Of a stretch of DNA of 64,000 bases, positions 35,057 through 44,404 are shown in pieces. The DNA is taken from positions 992,001-1,056,000 of the forward strand of contig NZ_CP038231.1 in the NCBI RefSeq assembly GCF_006542395.2, given 5' to 3'. The stretch's first letter is position 1. Every line of letters starts with the position of its first letter. This DNA is from Formicincola oecophyllae (GTDB taxonomy: Bacteria > Pseudomonadota > Alphaproteobacteria > Acetobacterales > Acetobacteraceae). A program made the position numbers and the translations under genes. The notes under the pieces were generated by a model, which did not search any database, was not told where the DNA came from, and worked only from the letters and a program-made list of their open reading frames with translations.

Positions 35057-36532
35057 TCAGCCCCCCTCCCCTTCAGGGGCGAAGCGGGCCACCAGGTCGC
35101 TCAAATGGCCAATGTCCTCCACCGTTAATGTGGCGGGTGGTTTGGCTTTACCGCTAGCGCTGTTGAGCTGGCGCGGCAAACGCGCGCGGCTGAAGCCAAG
35201 CTTGGCGATTTCCTTCAAGCGCAGCCCTGTTTGGGGAACGGGGCGTATTTCCCCTGAAAGGCCGATTTCGCCGAAATACGCCTCTGACGGGGCGGTGGGG
35301 CGGCCTGTCGCTGCTGAAATCAAGGCCGCCGCCACAGCCAGGTCTGCTGCGGTTTCACTGATGCGCAGCCCGCCAGTGACATTGAGGTAGACGTCCATGT
35401 TGGAAAGCTTCAGTCCGCAGCGGCTTTCAAGCACCGCCAAAACCATGTTGAGGCGCGACCCCTCCCACCCCAGCACAGAGCGCCGCGCGCTGCCGTCACC
35501 AGCTTTGGGTGCCAGGAGGACCTGGATTTCAAGCAGGACAGGGCGCGTCCCCTCCAGCCCGGCGAACACAGCCGAACCAGCGACATTACCGCGCCTTTCA
35601 GCCAGGAACAGGGCAGACGGGTTAGGGACTTCCTCAAGCCCTGTGTCGGTCATGGCGAAAACGCCAATCTCGTCTGTGGCGCCAAAGCGGTTTTTAGCTG
35701 CGCGCAAAATACGGAACTGGTGGCCGCGGTCGCCTTCAAAATAAAGCACAGCATCCACCATGTGCTCGAGGACGCGTGGCCCCGCCAAAGCCCCCTCCTT
35801 GGTGACGTGGCCAATCAACACCAGCGCGAAGCCCAGGGTCTTGGCAAGGCGAATGAGTTCAAAAGCGCAGGCGCGCACTTGGCTGACGGAGCCAGGCGCG
35901 CTGTCCACCCCATCAAGCCACATGGTTTGGATGGAATCGATCACGACCACAGCTGGCACGGCTGGGGCCTCCACCCCCTCTGGCTGGCTGGCCACAGCGG
36001 CTGATTGAACGCGTTCCTCCAGCGTTGCCACGATGTCAGCCACATTGATGGAGGCAGCCAGTTCCAGCTTGTCGAGGGCTTTCTTGTTCTTGGTCAGATC
36101 AAGGCGCTGGGCGCGTAGGCGGATCTGGTCTATCGCCTCCTCACCTGAGACGTAGAGGACGTCATGGCCAGCCTGGGCCAGGGCGCAGGTCGTTTGCAGC
36201 ATGAGGGTGGATTTGCCAATGCCGGGGTCACCCCCCACCAACACCGCCGAGCCAGGCACCAAACCACTGCCCAGAACGCGGTTGAGCTCATCAAGGCCCG
36301 TGTTGACGCGTGGCGGGGGTTTGGTGGCGCCATCAAGCCTTGTCGTGGCCAGGCGGCCTTTGTGGCTGTGGGCTGAGCCTGGCAGCACAGAGGCGGTTTT
36401 GCGTGGGCTGGCCTGGCTGACATGCTCTGTAAGGGTGTTCCAGTCACCGCAAGTTTCGCAACGCCCAGCCCATTTGAGTGATATGGCCTGGCAGTTGCTG
36501 CAGATGAAACGTGTTGTCGGTTTTTTCGCCAT
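35057..36532 (-). CDS. radA: DNA repair protein RadA
   Basis: A 491-residue recombination helicase. The N-terminal zinc finger has C-x2-C...C-x2-C in CSNCQAISLKWAGRCETCG. A RecA-like ATPase follows with Walker A GGDPGIGKST and the RadA-specific KNRFGATDEIG. The C-terminal Lon-like domain occupies about 300-480. It is followed upstream by mlaFE on the same strand. Confidence 0.95.
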   Translation of the reverse strand: MAKKPTTRFICSNCQAISLKWAGRCETCGDWNTLTEHVSQASPRKTASVLPGSAHSHKGRLATTRLDGATKPPPRVNTGLDELNRVLGSGLVPGSAVLVGGDPGIGKSTLMLQTTCALAQAGHDVLYVSGEEAIDQIRLRAQRLDLTKNKKALDKLELAASINVADIVATLEERVQSAAVASQPEGVEAPAVPAVVVIDSIQTMWLDGVDSAPGSVSQVRACAFELIRLAKTLGFALVLIGHVTKEGALAGPRVLEHMVDAVLYFEGDRGHQFRILRAAKNRFGATDEIGVFAMTDTGLEEVPNPSALFLAERRGNVAGSAVFAGLEGTRPVLLEIQVLLAPKAGDGSARRSVLGWEGSRLNMVLAVLESRCGLKLSNMDVYLNVTGGLRISETAADLAVAAALISAATGRPTAPSEAYFGEIGLSGEIRPVPQTGLRLKEIAKLGFSRARLPRQLNSASGKAKPPATLTVEDIGHLSDLVARFAPEGEGG

Positions 36533-36586
36533 AAGGACTATATGGCCCTGCCAACCTCTTCAAACCAGGGACAGGGCGCTTTGCTC

Positions 36587-37450
36587 TCAGCCAGCTTGCT
36601 GGCTGGCTTCAGGAAGGGGGTAAGCGATTTTGATGGGGCCTTCCAACCAGCCATGCACGAATTGGTTCACCACTGCATTGCCAGAATGCATCAGGTCGCT
36701 GGCTTTGCCATGCCAAATGATTTTGCCTTCATAAAGCATGGCCGCGATGGTGCCGATGGTCTGGGCGGACGTCATGTCATGGGTGATGGTGATAGCGGTG
36801 GCCCCCAGCCTTTTCACGCAATCAACAATCAAGCGGTTAATGACGGCACTCATGATGGGGTCGAGGCCCGTGGTTGGCTCATCAAAGAACTGGATGGGGG
36901 GGCGGCCTGCGATGGAACGCGCCAACCCAACGCGCTTCTGCATGCCCCCTGAAAGCTCAGCTGGCATTAACCCCCCCACAGCAGCCCCCAGCCCTACCTG
37001 GGCTAGGAGATTGGTGGCTTCAGCTGTTTGCTGCTGGTGGGGTTGATTCCAGGTTTCAGGCGCTTTGGCGCGCAGGCCGAACAAGACGTTGTCTAGAACG
37101 CTCATTGAATCGAAAAGCGCCGCGTTTTGAAACAACATGCCGATTTTCTTGAGGATTTCGCTCCGGCGTTCAGGGGTGGCGGTGAGGACATTCTCGCCAT
37201 CAATCTCAATGGTGCCTTCATCAGGCAGGATGAGGCCAAGGATGCAGCGCAGCAGAACGGATTTGCCTGTGCCTGATCCTCCGAGGATGACGAGGGACGC
37301 GCCATCGGGAACATCAAGGTCCACGCCATTGAGGACAACATGCTTGCCAAATGATTTCTTCAGCCCGCGAATGCGGATGCGGATCGGCACGCCATCGGCA
37401 GTGTGAGGGAGGTAGTCTGGCGCTGGCTGGGTAGCGGTGGTGGCTGGCAC
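36587..37450 (-). CDS. ABC transporter ATP-binding protein, MlaF-like
   Basis: The ATPase of a phospholipid/lipid trafficking ABC system. Walker A GGSGTGKS lies near residue 60, the signature LSGGMQKRV, and Walker B IQFFDEPTTGLDP. The LSGGMQKRVGLAR pattern is typical of MlaF. It starts with GTG 15 bases after the MlaE gene. No MCE/MlaD gene follows; radA does. Confidence 0.9.
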   Translation of the reverse strand: MPATTATQPAPDYLPHTADGVPIRIRIRGLKKSFGKHVVLNGVDLDVPDGASLVILGGSGTGKSVLLRCILGLILPDEGTIEIDGENVLTATPERRSEILKKIGMLFQNAALFDSMSVLDNVLFGLRAKAPETWNQPHQQQTAEATNLLAQVGLGAAVGGLMPAELSGGMQKRVGLARSIAGRPPIQFFDEPTTGLDPIMSAVINRLIVDCVKRLGATAITITHDMTSAQTIGTIAAMLYEGKIIWHGKASDLMHSGNAVVNQFVHGWLEGPIKIAYPLPEASQQAG

Positions 37451-37465
37451 GGTTTGGTTCCCTGG

Positions 37466-38260
37466 TCAGCTGGCGAAGAAAAGGTCGGTCAGGAGGTAGT
37501 CAAACACCAGGATGAGGATAGAGGCGGTGACCACCGTTGCCGTGGCAGCCCTGCCCACGCCCTCTGCCCCGCCCTTGCTGTTGTAGCCGAAATAGCACCC
37601 CAGCAGCGCGATGAGGAACCCAAACACCGCAGCCTTGGTCAGGCCAACGGAGATGTCCTTCCACTTCAAGGCAGCCCAGGTGGCTTTGATGTAGTTCTCA
37701 GGCGTGAAGCCCAGCTTGGCCACGCACACGCCAAAGCCGCCGAACACGCCGAGGATGTCAGCCACAATGACCAGGAGCGGCACAGCGGCCAAAGCTGCGT
37801 AAAGCCGCGGCGTGACGAGGAATTTAATGGGGTTGGTAGAAAGCGTGTAGAGCGCGTCTATCTGGTTGGTGACGCGCATGGTGCCCAGCTGGGCGGAAAG
37901 GGCCGCGCCAACGCGCCCAGCGATCATGAGCCCGGCCAGAACCGGCCCAAGCTCACGCGTGATGGCCAGCAGGACGATATGGGCGATGGCGCTTTGGGCA
38001 TGGTACTGCGCAAAACCTGTGTAGGATTGCAGCGCGATGACGCCCCCTGCGAACACAGCCGTCAGCGCCACCACTGGCAATGACAGGAACCCCATATTGA
38101 TGAAGGCCCGCCAGTAAAGCATGGGGTAGACGGGGCGGGTGAAGATCCCCGCCAGCCCTTTGAGGGCAAACAGCGTGACAGAGCCCACCTGGCGCATAAC
38201 GCCCAGAACAACGCGGCCCATGAAGAGGAAGGGGGCTGCAAGGACTGAATGATGGGACAT
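37466..38260 (-). CDS. ABC transporter permease, MlaE-like
   Basis: A 264-residue permease with about five membrane segments. GRVGAALSAQLGTMRVTNQIDAL is the MlaE/VacJ-system signature. ATG 38260 has GGGGTGAGC upstream. It precedes the ATPase gene. The partner MlaD would be expected next to it, but the upstream neighbour is instead a secreted GIN-like protein. Confidence 0.92.
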   Translation of the reverse strand: MSHHSVLAAPFLFMGRVVLGVMRQVGSVTLFALKGLAGIFTRPVYPMLYWRAFINMGFLSLPVVALTAVFAGGVIALQSYTGFAQYHAQSAIAHIVLLAITRELGPVLAGLMIAGRVGAALSAQLGTMRVTNQIDALYTLSTNPIKFLVTPRLYAALAAVPLLVIVADILGVFGGFGVCVAKLGFTPENYIKATWAALKWKDISVGLTKAAVFGFLIALLGCYFGYNSKGGAEGVGRAATATVVTASILILVFDYLLTDLFFAS

Positions 38261-38355
38261 GCTCACCCCGGTCTGTGCTCACCCGGCCAAGCGCTGGGTT
38301 TGATAGGCCCCCATAGTGCCTGATGGCGCTTGGCAATGAAAGGGGCAGGGCGTTT

Positions 38356-39576
38356 TCAAGGTGCTGTGGGGGGTAGTTGGGGCTGGCTGGCGGTTGGTGT
38401 GGAGGGGGCCGCTGATGCTTCAGGCTGCGCAGGTGCAGTTTGGGGTCTATCTGCAGATATTCCAGGAGCAGGCATTGGGGAAGGAGTTTTGTGGGGCGCA
38501 GGGGGCACAGCGGTTGTAATTGGCTGGGCAGGGGCTGCTTGCGCGCCATCCTGGCCAGCATTCTGGCCAGCCTTGCCGGGGGCGGGCGCGCTTTGGGCCT
38601 TGTCAGTCAAGGTGGTGGGGGTTGGCGCAGGGTTGGTTGGTACAAGCTGTTGTCCTGTAGGCTGGCCCTGGGCAAGGGGTGGTTGTGGTGCTGTGGGTTT
38701 AGGGAGGGTTTGCGCTTGCTGCGGCTGCGAGGCGTTGGCAGCAGGTATTGCCGGTTGGGGGGGCTGCCAAGGCAGGATGGGCCTGTCGCCAGAACTGGTG
38801 AGGTTGCCTGAAGGGCCCAGCCGCACAGTGGCTTGGTCATGGGCCTGGGCATTGGCAGTGCCGCTTTGGGCTGCCACGCTGGCCTGCGCATGGCCAGTGG
38901 CGTTTAACGTCAAAGCGCCAATGTGGCCTGAACCGATGTTGAGAGTGGCATTCTGCCCCACCTGCGCTGAAACCACGGCCGCCTGGGTGTGGCTGATGTC
39001 CAGCTGAGCTTGGCCTGTGAGGTCGATTTGTGCAGCGCGCCCCAATTCCCCCACATGACCTGTGCCCTGTCCCCCCATGACCACTTCCATGGCAGCAGTG
39101 CGCGCCACGTTAAAAGAGGAGGTGTCGAACCGGCCCTCAAGGGAGGACAGAGGCCCTGTGACCGTGACCATGCCATGGGGGCTTTCATGCAAGCTTAGTG
39201 TCACGCTGGGGCCAATGCGCAGCACCAGGCGGTTGTCAGGTGCGCAAGCTGGCACTGAGACGTCAAGCCTGGTGGCGTCTCCCACCACCACTAGGCTGTA
39301 AAGCGCGCCCGCCCCATGGATGTCGTCAGCTGTGATGGCATTCTGCCCCCCAGGCCCCAAGGCGGCATCCACTTTAATGCGCACTTGGGTGCACGGCGCT
39401 GTGATGTCGAGCGCCTCGGCGGAGAGGTGGGTGCCTGCGCCCAGGCGGTGTTTGTCGGCAGCGCGGCCATCTGTTGGCCAGGTGACCATCGCTGCCCATG
39501 ACAGCAAAGCCACCACCCCAAACAGGTGTCTCTTCAAGGGGGGGGCTGCTGGCCTTGGAAAAGGGGCTGGTTTCAC
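38356..39576 (-). CDS. Secreted GIN-domain-like protein with Pro/Ala/Gln-rich tail
   Basis: A 406-residue exported protein (signal peptide ending GRAADK near residue 41). The middle (about 42-255) is predicted to form a beta-helical array: short strands with Ala/Gly/Thr/Val and repeating turns such as VSAQVGQNATLNIGSG. This resembles the putative auto-transporter adhesin head GIN domain (DUF2807). The last 150 residues are low-complexity Pro/Ala/Gln/Thr. GTG start. It lies 95 bases before mlaE on the same strand. The function is unknown. Confidence 0.6.
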   Translation of the reverse strand: MKPAPFPRPAAPPLKRHLFGVVALLSWAAMVTWPTDGRAADKHRLGAGTHLSAEALDITAPCTQVRIKVDAALGPGGQNAITADDIHGAGALYSLVVVGDATRLDVSVPACAPDNRLVLRIGPSVTLSLHESPHGMVTVTGPLSSLEGRFDTSSFNVARTAAMEVVMGGQGTGHVGELGRAAQIDLTGQAQLDISHTQAAVVSAQVGQNATLNIGSGHIGALTLNATGHAQASVAAQSGTANAQAHDQATVRLGPSGNLTSSGDRPILPWQPPQPAIPAANASQPQQAQTLPKPTAPQPPLAQGQPTGQQLVPTNPAPTPTTLTDKAQSAPAPGKAGQNAGQDGAQAAPAQPITTAVPPAPHKTPSPMPAPGISADRPQTAPAQPEASAAPSTPTASQPQLPPTAP

Positions 39577-39617
39577 AGGGGGGTTTCCGTGGTTCAGGGC
39601 ACTGGGGCGACAGGCCT

Positions 39618-41081
39618 TTATAATTCGGAATCGCAGTGGGACGGAATGGTTTCTTCAGCCATGCCAACAGCATGGAGCGTGAAACCAGCCGCCCGCAAGG
39701 GTTGGGGCTGCCAAGCACGCCTGAAGTCGAACAGGTGGCGCCCTTTCATGAGCTGGGCCATGTGGTCGGGCGCAATGTCCTTGTAGCACGGCCAGGCTGC
39801 CAGAAGGACGGCGGCGTCAGCCCCAGTCAGCGCCGCTTCGAGGGTGGGGGCCCAGTGCAGGCGTTCGCTCTGTTGAGGGGGCAGGTCCAGGGCCTGCATG
39901 GCGGCACGGGCATTGGCCAGCGCCTCCGGGTCATGCAAGGCTAGGCTGGCCCCCTGGCTGAGCAGGTCTGTGGCCAAGTCCAAGGCAGGGCTTGCGCGCA
40001 CGTCATCTGTACCTGCCTTGAACGCCAGCCCCAGCAGGGCAATGCGTTTGCCAGCCAAGTGCATGACACGCGCCATGCGCCCCCCCAGCCCCGCTTTGCG
40101 GGCTTTGTTGGCCAGGTGGGCAGCTTGGGGCACGGTAAGGGTGATGTTGCTTTGGGCTGCGCTGGCCACAAGGGCTGGCACATCCTTAGGCAGGCAGGAA
40201 CCGCCATAGCCTGGCCCTGCCTCCAGGAATTCTGGCCCGATGCGTGGATCCAACCCCATGGCATGGGCGACTTCATCCACGGAAGCGCCTGAGTGCTCGC
40301 AAAAATCAGCGATTTCACCCATGAAGGCGATTTTGACCGCCAAAAAGGCGTTGGCGGCGTATTTGGCCAGTTCGGCGCTTTCGCGCTTTGTGAACAGAAG
40401 CGGCACGCCCTTTATCACCAAGGGCGCGTAAAGCTGGCTGTAAGCTTGGCGCGCCGCCTGGACGTAGCTTGGGGGGGTGTCCCCCCCTGGCAGCCCTACA
40501 AGGATGCGGTCGGGGTTGAGGAAATTGTGCACCGCCTGGCCCTCAGCCAGGAATTCTGGATTGGATGTAACAACAAGGGGCGCATCAGGGCGCAGTGCCT
40601 GGAAACGCCTGGCTAGGGCTGCGCCTGTACCAACTGGCACGGTGGATTTGGTGGCCAGGATCGTCAAAGAGGGGTTGGGTGGCAGGAGGCTGGCCAGCTC
40701 ATCAAGGGCTGCCTGCACAGCCGATAGGTCAGCTGCACCTTGCTGGCCTGGCTTGGTGTTTTCTGGCGTACCCACAGCCAGGAACACCAGTCTGGGCGCT
40801 TTAAAGGTGCCAGCGGGTGCAGACAAGGCCGTTTCAGCCAGGTTGGCAGCGAAATGCAGCCGGTTGGCTGCACGTTCAGACGCCACTAGTTCCCCCAACC
40901 CAGGCTCATGAAGGGGTATGGTACCTGAACGCAAAGCAGTCAGGCGCCCTGGATTGCTTTCAACCACCGTCACCGTGGCCCCAAGCCGCGCCATGGCGGC
41001 GCCCGAAACCAGCCCTACATAGCCTGCCCCTACCATGATGACCTCAAGGGGGTGTGGGGGTACGGGGGGCAATGGTGGCAT
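39618..41081 (-). CDS. UDP-glucose/GDP-mannose dehydrogenase family protein
   Basis: A 487-residue NAD-dependent nucleotide-sugar 6-dehydrogenase. It contains the Rossmann motif GAGYVGLVSG, VPVGTG, NPEFLAEG, KYAANAFLA, the catalytic Cys in GYGGSCLPKD, and LAFKAGTDDVR. The UDP-glucose 6-dehydrogenase activity is the likeliest. The ATG at 41081 keeps the first beta strand intact; ATG 41036 would be too short. A tail of about 35 residues extends beyond the family norm. It probably supplies uronic acid for polysaccharide. Confidence 0.9.
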   Translation of the reverse strand: MPPLPPVPPHPLEVIMVGAGYVGLVSGAAMARLGATVTVVESNPGRLTALRSGTIPLHEPGLGELVASERAANRLHFAANLAETALSAPAGTFKAPRLVFLAVGTPENTKPGQQGAADLSAVQAALDELASLLPPNPSLTILATKSTVPVGTGAALARRFQALRPDAPLVVTSNPEFLAEGQAVHNFLNPDRILVGLPGGDTPPSYVQAARQAYSQLYAPLVIKGVPLLFTKRESAELAKYAANAFLAVKIAFMGEIADFCEHSGASVDEVAHAMGLDPRIGPEFLEAGPGYGGSCLPKDVPALVASAAQSNITLTVPQAAHLANKARKAGLGGRMARVMHLAGKRIALLGLAFKAGTDDVRASPALDLATDLLSQGASLALHDPEALANARAAMQALDLPPQQSERLHWAPTLEAALTGADAAVLLAAWPCYKDIAPDHMAQLMKGRHLFDFRRAWQPQPLRAAGFTLHAVGMAEETIPSHCDSEL

Positions 41082-41148
41082 GGGCAGGCTCCAGTTGGGC
41101 AGGGGGTAAGTGGCCCTTACCTCCCATCCTTTACATGACAGACGGCTG

Positions 41149-43029
41149 TTAGTTGAATGGCATGTAGCGCAGAGAGAAGAAAACCATGTTTTCATCCGTG
41201 CGTGGCTTCCCCCCCCGGCCTGAGAAGGCGTTGACCCATGTGTGGGAATATTGCGCCCCCACCAAAAGCTTGCCGTAATCGCCATGGGCAGCTGACCACC
41301 ACCACCCGCCGGTTGCCTGTGAAACCTGGTGGACATTGGCCCCGGCCATGCAGTTCTTGCCCAGCTCCACCATGCATCCCCCCATGCTGTAGGCGCGGTT
41401 GCCGTAACCGTAAGGGTTGCCGCCACTTTCCCAACCTTCCCGCGATAGGACGCGCTCTGCGCCAGCGTAGCCATAGAACATCAGGTTCTTGAGGGGGGAG
41501 CCATAAATCCCAACCAGTGCTGAGGCCTCAGGCAAGGCCAAGGGACCACCAGCCCTGTTCCAGGTGTAATCAGGCAGCTGGGCACTGCCATAGCGCCCAA
41601 TGCCGCGCCCCACCATGCCTGAAAGCTGAATGTAGAATTTACGCTCAGGCATGAGGGGCAGGATCATCCCTCCACCACCCCCGCCAGCGATAATGGTGTG
41701 GTTGGAACCACCCCCTTGGTGGCTGGTGCGGTCGCGCATGAACCGCATGACGCCTGTCAGCTCGTAATGGCCCCAACCAGGGTCGGCTGCCGCCTTGGCC
41801 ACCAGGTCGGGGGCGGGGTCTGTAGCGTACCATGTGCTGGGGTTGTTGATGCCCGTCCCTGATACGCGGTCAGTAATGTTCATGGAAGCGGGGTGCTGGG
41901 CTGAATCAGCAGGAATAGCACTTGGGTTTTCCACTGAGAAGGCGAGGCCATAGCGTTCCTCAGCACCAAATGTTTTGAGAAGGCGGATTTGAGGCGCGCG
42001 CGTCCACATGAAGCCAGGCAGGTAGTTGGCTTCAATGACCACTGGCGCCTGCTCGTCACGCGCGAACATGCCCTTGTTGAACATGGTCAGCAGCGACCAG
42101 GCCTGGCCGCCAAGCAGGTAGAGGCCGTCTTCATGGTCTTTGAGTTCGCCATAGATCTGGCGAACGCGGTTGACGTAGGAACTGGACTGGCGAGAATTGG
42201 AGCTGGAGCCTGCAGCCTGGAAATCAGTTTCGAAATAGCCGTCAGCCTCGATCTTCTTCGTCAGCATGCCTTCAACCAGCACACTTACGCGGCTTTGGCG
42301 CTCACTCTGGTTGAAGGAGGACATATGGTAGGCGGGCTGATTGGCCCAGGGGATGTTCTGCCAAGCGCTGGAGATGTCAGAGCCCATGGTGCGGCTGCGC
42401 CAGAACCCTGCCGCTTCCAAATAGCCGCCAAGCGTAATGCGGATGCCGCCAATTTGCAGCTGCCCCCGCCTGAGGGGCTGGTAGAGGTCGGGGTGAGCTG
42501 GTGGCGTGGCATCCACCAAACCATAAGGGGTGGAGGCACTGCGTGAAGGCAGGAGGTGGTTCCACTGTTCTGCCAGTGTGGTTGGTTTGCCAGGGCCATA
42601 GCCTGGGCTGGTGGCGCGCTGGTAGCGCAGCCCGAACAAATCCTGTGGGGGCGCGCCCCCTGTTGGCGCCACGCCCATCATGCGCGCCATGTGGGGGGAG
42701 AGCGCGCGTGTGCGGGGGACGTAAGGGTCAGCTTCGAAAAGCTCGCGCTGGGCTTTGAGCTCCGCACGGACGCGGGCGTTCTCTGCCGCTTGGCGGGCCT
42801 TCATAGCGTGGAGCTGCTCCTGCATGGCCTTAATCTGCCGTTCCATGGCGGCGATGGGGTCGTTGGCCCAGGCTGGCTGGGGGGCAACGACGCACAGCGC
42901 CAAGGGGAGCAAGCCCCAACTGAGCCTAGCGCGACCCAAGGCGCCAAGCGGCGCCAGCTTGCATGGGCGGTGAGGGGAAGAATACCAGTCTGGCTGGGAA
43001 CCAGAACAACATGGCGGTGGGGTAGTCAT
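41149..43029 (-). CDS. Outer-membrane porin with N-terminal coiled coil (DcaP-like)
   Basis: A 626-residue exported protein. After a long signal peptide ending QPAWA, a coiled coil (about 60-95, AAMERQIKAMQEQLHAMKAR) precedes a barrel that ends in Phe-Asn. Such an N-terminal coiled coil followed by a 16-18-strand barrel is known from DcaP-type porins and resembles phosphate-selective porins. The substrate is unknown. The divergent pstS gene may hint at phosphate or sugar-phosphate uptake. ATG 43029 is preferred over 43080. Confidence 0.75.
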   Translation of the reverse strand: MTTPPPCCSGSQPDWYSSPHRPCKLAPLGALGRARLSWGLLPLALCVVAPQPAWANDPIAAMERQIKAMQEQLHAMKARQAAENARVRAELKAQRELFEADPYVPRTRALSPHMARMMGVAPTGGAPPQDLFGLRYQRATSPGYGPGKPTTLAEQWNHLLPSRSASTPYGLVDATPPAHPDLYQPLRRGQLQIGGIRITLGGYLEAAGFWRSRTMGSDISSAWQNIPWANQPAYHMSSFNQSERQSRVSVLVEGMLTKKIEADGYFETDFQAAGSSSNSRQSSSYVNRVRQIYGELKDHEDGLYLLGGQAWSLLTMFNKGMFARDEQAPVVIEANYLPGFMWTRAPQIRLLKTFGAEERYGLAFSVENPSAIPADSAQHPASMNITDRVSGTGINNPSTWYATDPAPDLVAKAAADPGWGHYELTGVMRFMRDRTSHQGGGSNHTIIAGGGGGGMILPLMPERKFYIQLSGMVGRGIGRYGSAQLPDYTWNRAGGPLALPEASALVGIYGSPLKNLMFYGYAGAERVLSREGWESGGNPYGYGNRAYSMGGCMVELGKNCMAGANVHQVSQATGGWWWSAAHGDYGKLLVGAQYSHTWVNAFSGRGGKPRTDENMVFFSLRYMPFN

Positions 43030-43297
43030 GAAGGCTGCCCTTGTCCTGCTGCAGTGGCGCGCTTGGGTGGCGCTGGGCATGAAGCTAGCTTTTCAGCCGC
43101 GTGCGGTCATGGTTGAAATCGCCTGTTTTCGTGATGGCCAGCTGCAGTGTTTCAGGAAGGCAACAGTGGCCTGCGCCTTGCCTTCCCTGTGTAGAAGGGG
43201 GGTGGTAACGTTGGGGTTTCAGGCTGGGCGCTTGCTGGAATGGGCACCAGGCGTGGCCTGAGCAGACCGTGCAGCCATCGAGTGGAATTGAGACGTG

Positions 43298-44380
43298 ATG
43301 CTATCTGCCTCCCCTTCCCCCTGCCGCTCAGCTATTGAAAAAATAGGGGCAGCTGTGCTGGCGCTGTGGGGTGCCAGTCTGGCTGTGGCGGGGCCTGCCC
43401 TGGCAGCAGGGCAGGCGCCTGCCGCCATCACAGGGGCCGGTTCCAGCTTTGCCGCGCCTGTTTACCTGGGTTGGAGCGTGCCTGCCGCCGCTGGGGCGCA
43501 CGTGCGTGTTAATTACCAGTCTGTTGGCTCTGGGGCGGGCGTTGACCAAATGCGCAGACGCACCATCAATTTCGGCGCCTCTGACAAGCCCTTGGGCCTA
43601 GGGGCGCTCAAGGCCGCCAGACTTTACCAATTCCCCTCCGTCATCAGTGGTTTGGCGGTGGTGTACAACATCCCAGGGGTGAAACCTGGCGCGTTGAAAC
43701 TGGATGGCCCTGTGTTAGCTGACATTTACGCTGGCACCATCACGCGTTGGAACGACAAGCGCCTGCAGGCCCTGAACCCTGGCATGGCCCTGCCTGACCG
43801 TTCCATTGGCGCTGTGCACCGCGCTGATGGATCTGGCACCACATGGGTGTTCACAACGTACCTTTCGCGTGTTTCCCGGGCATGGCGCCAAAGCCGCGGC
43901 GCTGGCACGCTTGTGGCGTGGGCGGGGGGCTGTGGAGCGCGTGGTAATGATGGCATGGCGGCGCTGGTCAAGATGGTCGATTACAGCCTGGGCTATGTTG
44001 AATATGCCTATGCCAACCTCAACCACCTGCCCACAGCGCAGCTTTTGAACGCAGCGGGGCAGTATGTGGCCCCGTCACTGCAGACATTTGACAGTGCTGT
44101 CGCTGCAGCAGATTTCAAGGCCCATGGCACTGACGGCACGAACGAGGTTGACCTCATCAATGTGGGGGGAGCGCAAAGCTGGCCCTTAATGGGGGTGACT
44201 TACGGCCTTGTGGCCACCGACCCACGCGTTGCCCAGCATGCGCAAGGGGTCAAGCGGTTTTTCCAGTGGGGCTTTGACCATGGTGCCCCCCTCGCGCGCC
44301 AGCTTGGCTATGTCAGCCTGCCCGTGGGGGAGCGCGCCCATATCATGCAAGCTTGGCCAGCCATCCAACCAGCCCCCTAA
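43298..44380 (+). CDS. pstS: Phosphate ABC transporter substrate-binding protein
   Basis: A 360-residue periplasmic protein. The signal peptide (about 15-38) ends ALAAG. TGAGSSFAAPVYLGW, INFGASDKPL, and RADGSGTTWVFTTYL match PstS phosphate-binding loops. The pstCAB-phoU genes are not present; the gene stands alone and divergent from the porin. Confidence 0.88.
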   Translation: MLSASPSPCRSAIEKIGAAVLALWGASLAVAGPALAAGQAPAAITGAGSSFAAPVYLGWSVPAAAGAHVRVNYQSVGSGAGVDQMRRRTINFGASDKPLGLGALKAARLYQFPSVISGLAVVYNIPGVKPGALKLDGPVLADIYAGTITRWNDKRLQALNPGMALPDRSIGAVHRADGSGTTWVFTTYLSRVSRAWRQSRGAGTLVAWAGGCGARGNDGMAALVKMVDYSLGYVEYAYANLNHLPTAQLLNAAGQYVAPSLQTFDSAVAAADFKAHGTDGTNEVDLINVGGAQSWPLMGVTYGLVATDPRVAQHAQGVKRFFQWGFDHGAPLARQLGYVSLPVGERAHIMQAWPAIQPAP

Positions 44381-44398
44381 GCTTAACTTAAGGGGGCT
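44371..44398. terminator. Hairpin at the end of pstS
   Basis: AGCCCCCT pairs with AGGGGGCT around a 12-base loop. It includes the pstS stop codon and lies before the convergent DUF2721 gene. No strong T-run follows. Confidence 0.5.
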
Positions 44399-44404
44399 GT
44401 ACCC

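Noticed and set aside
41082-41474. N-terminal extension of the nucleotide-sugar dehydrogenase
   Set aside because: The extra residues overlap the porin gene, have no similarity to the family, and a good start with RBS exists at 41081.
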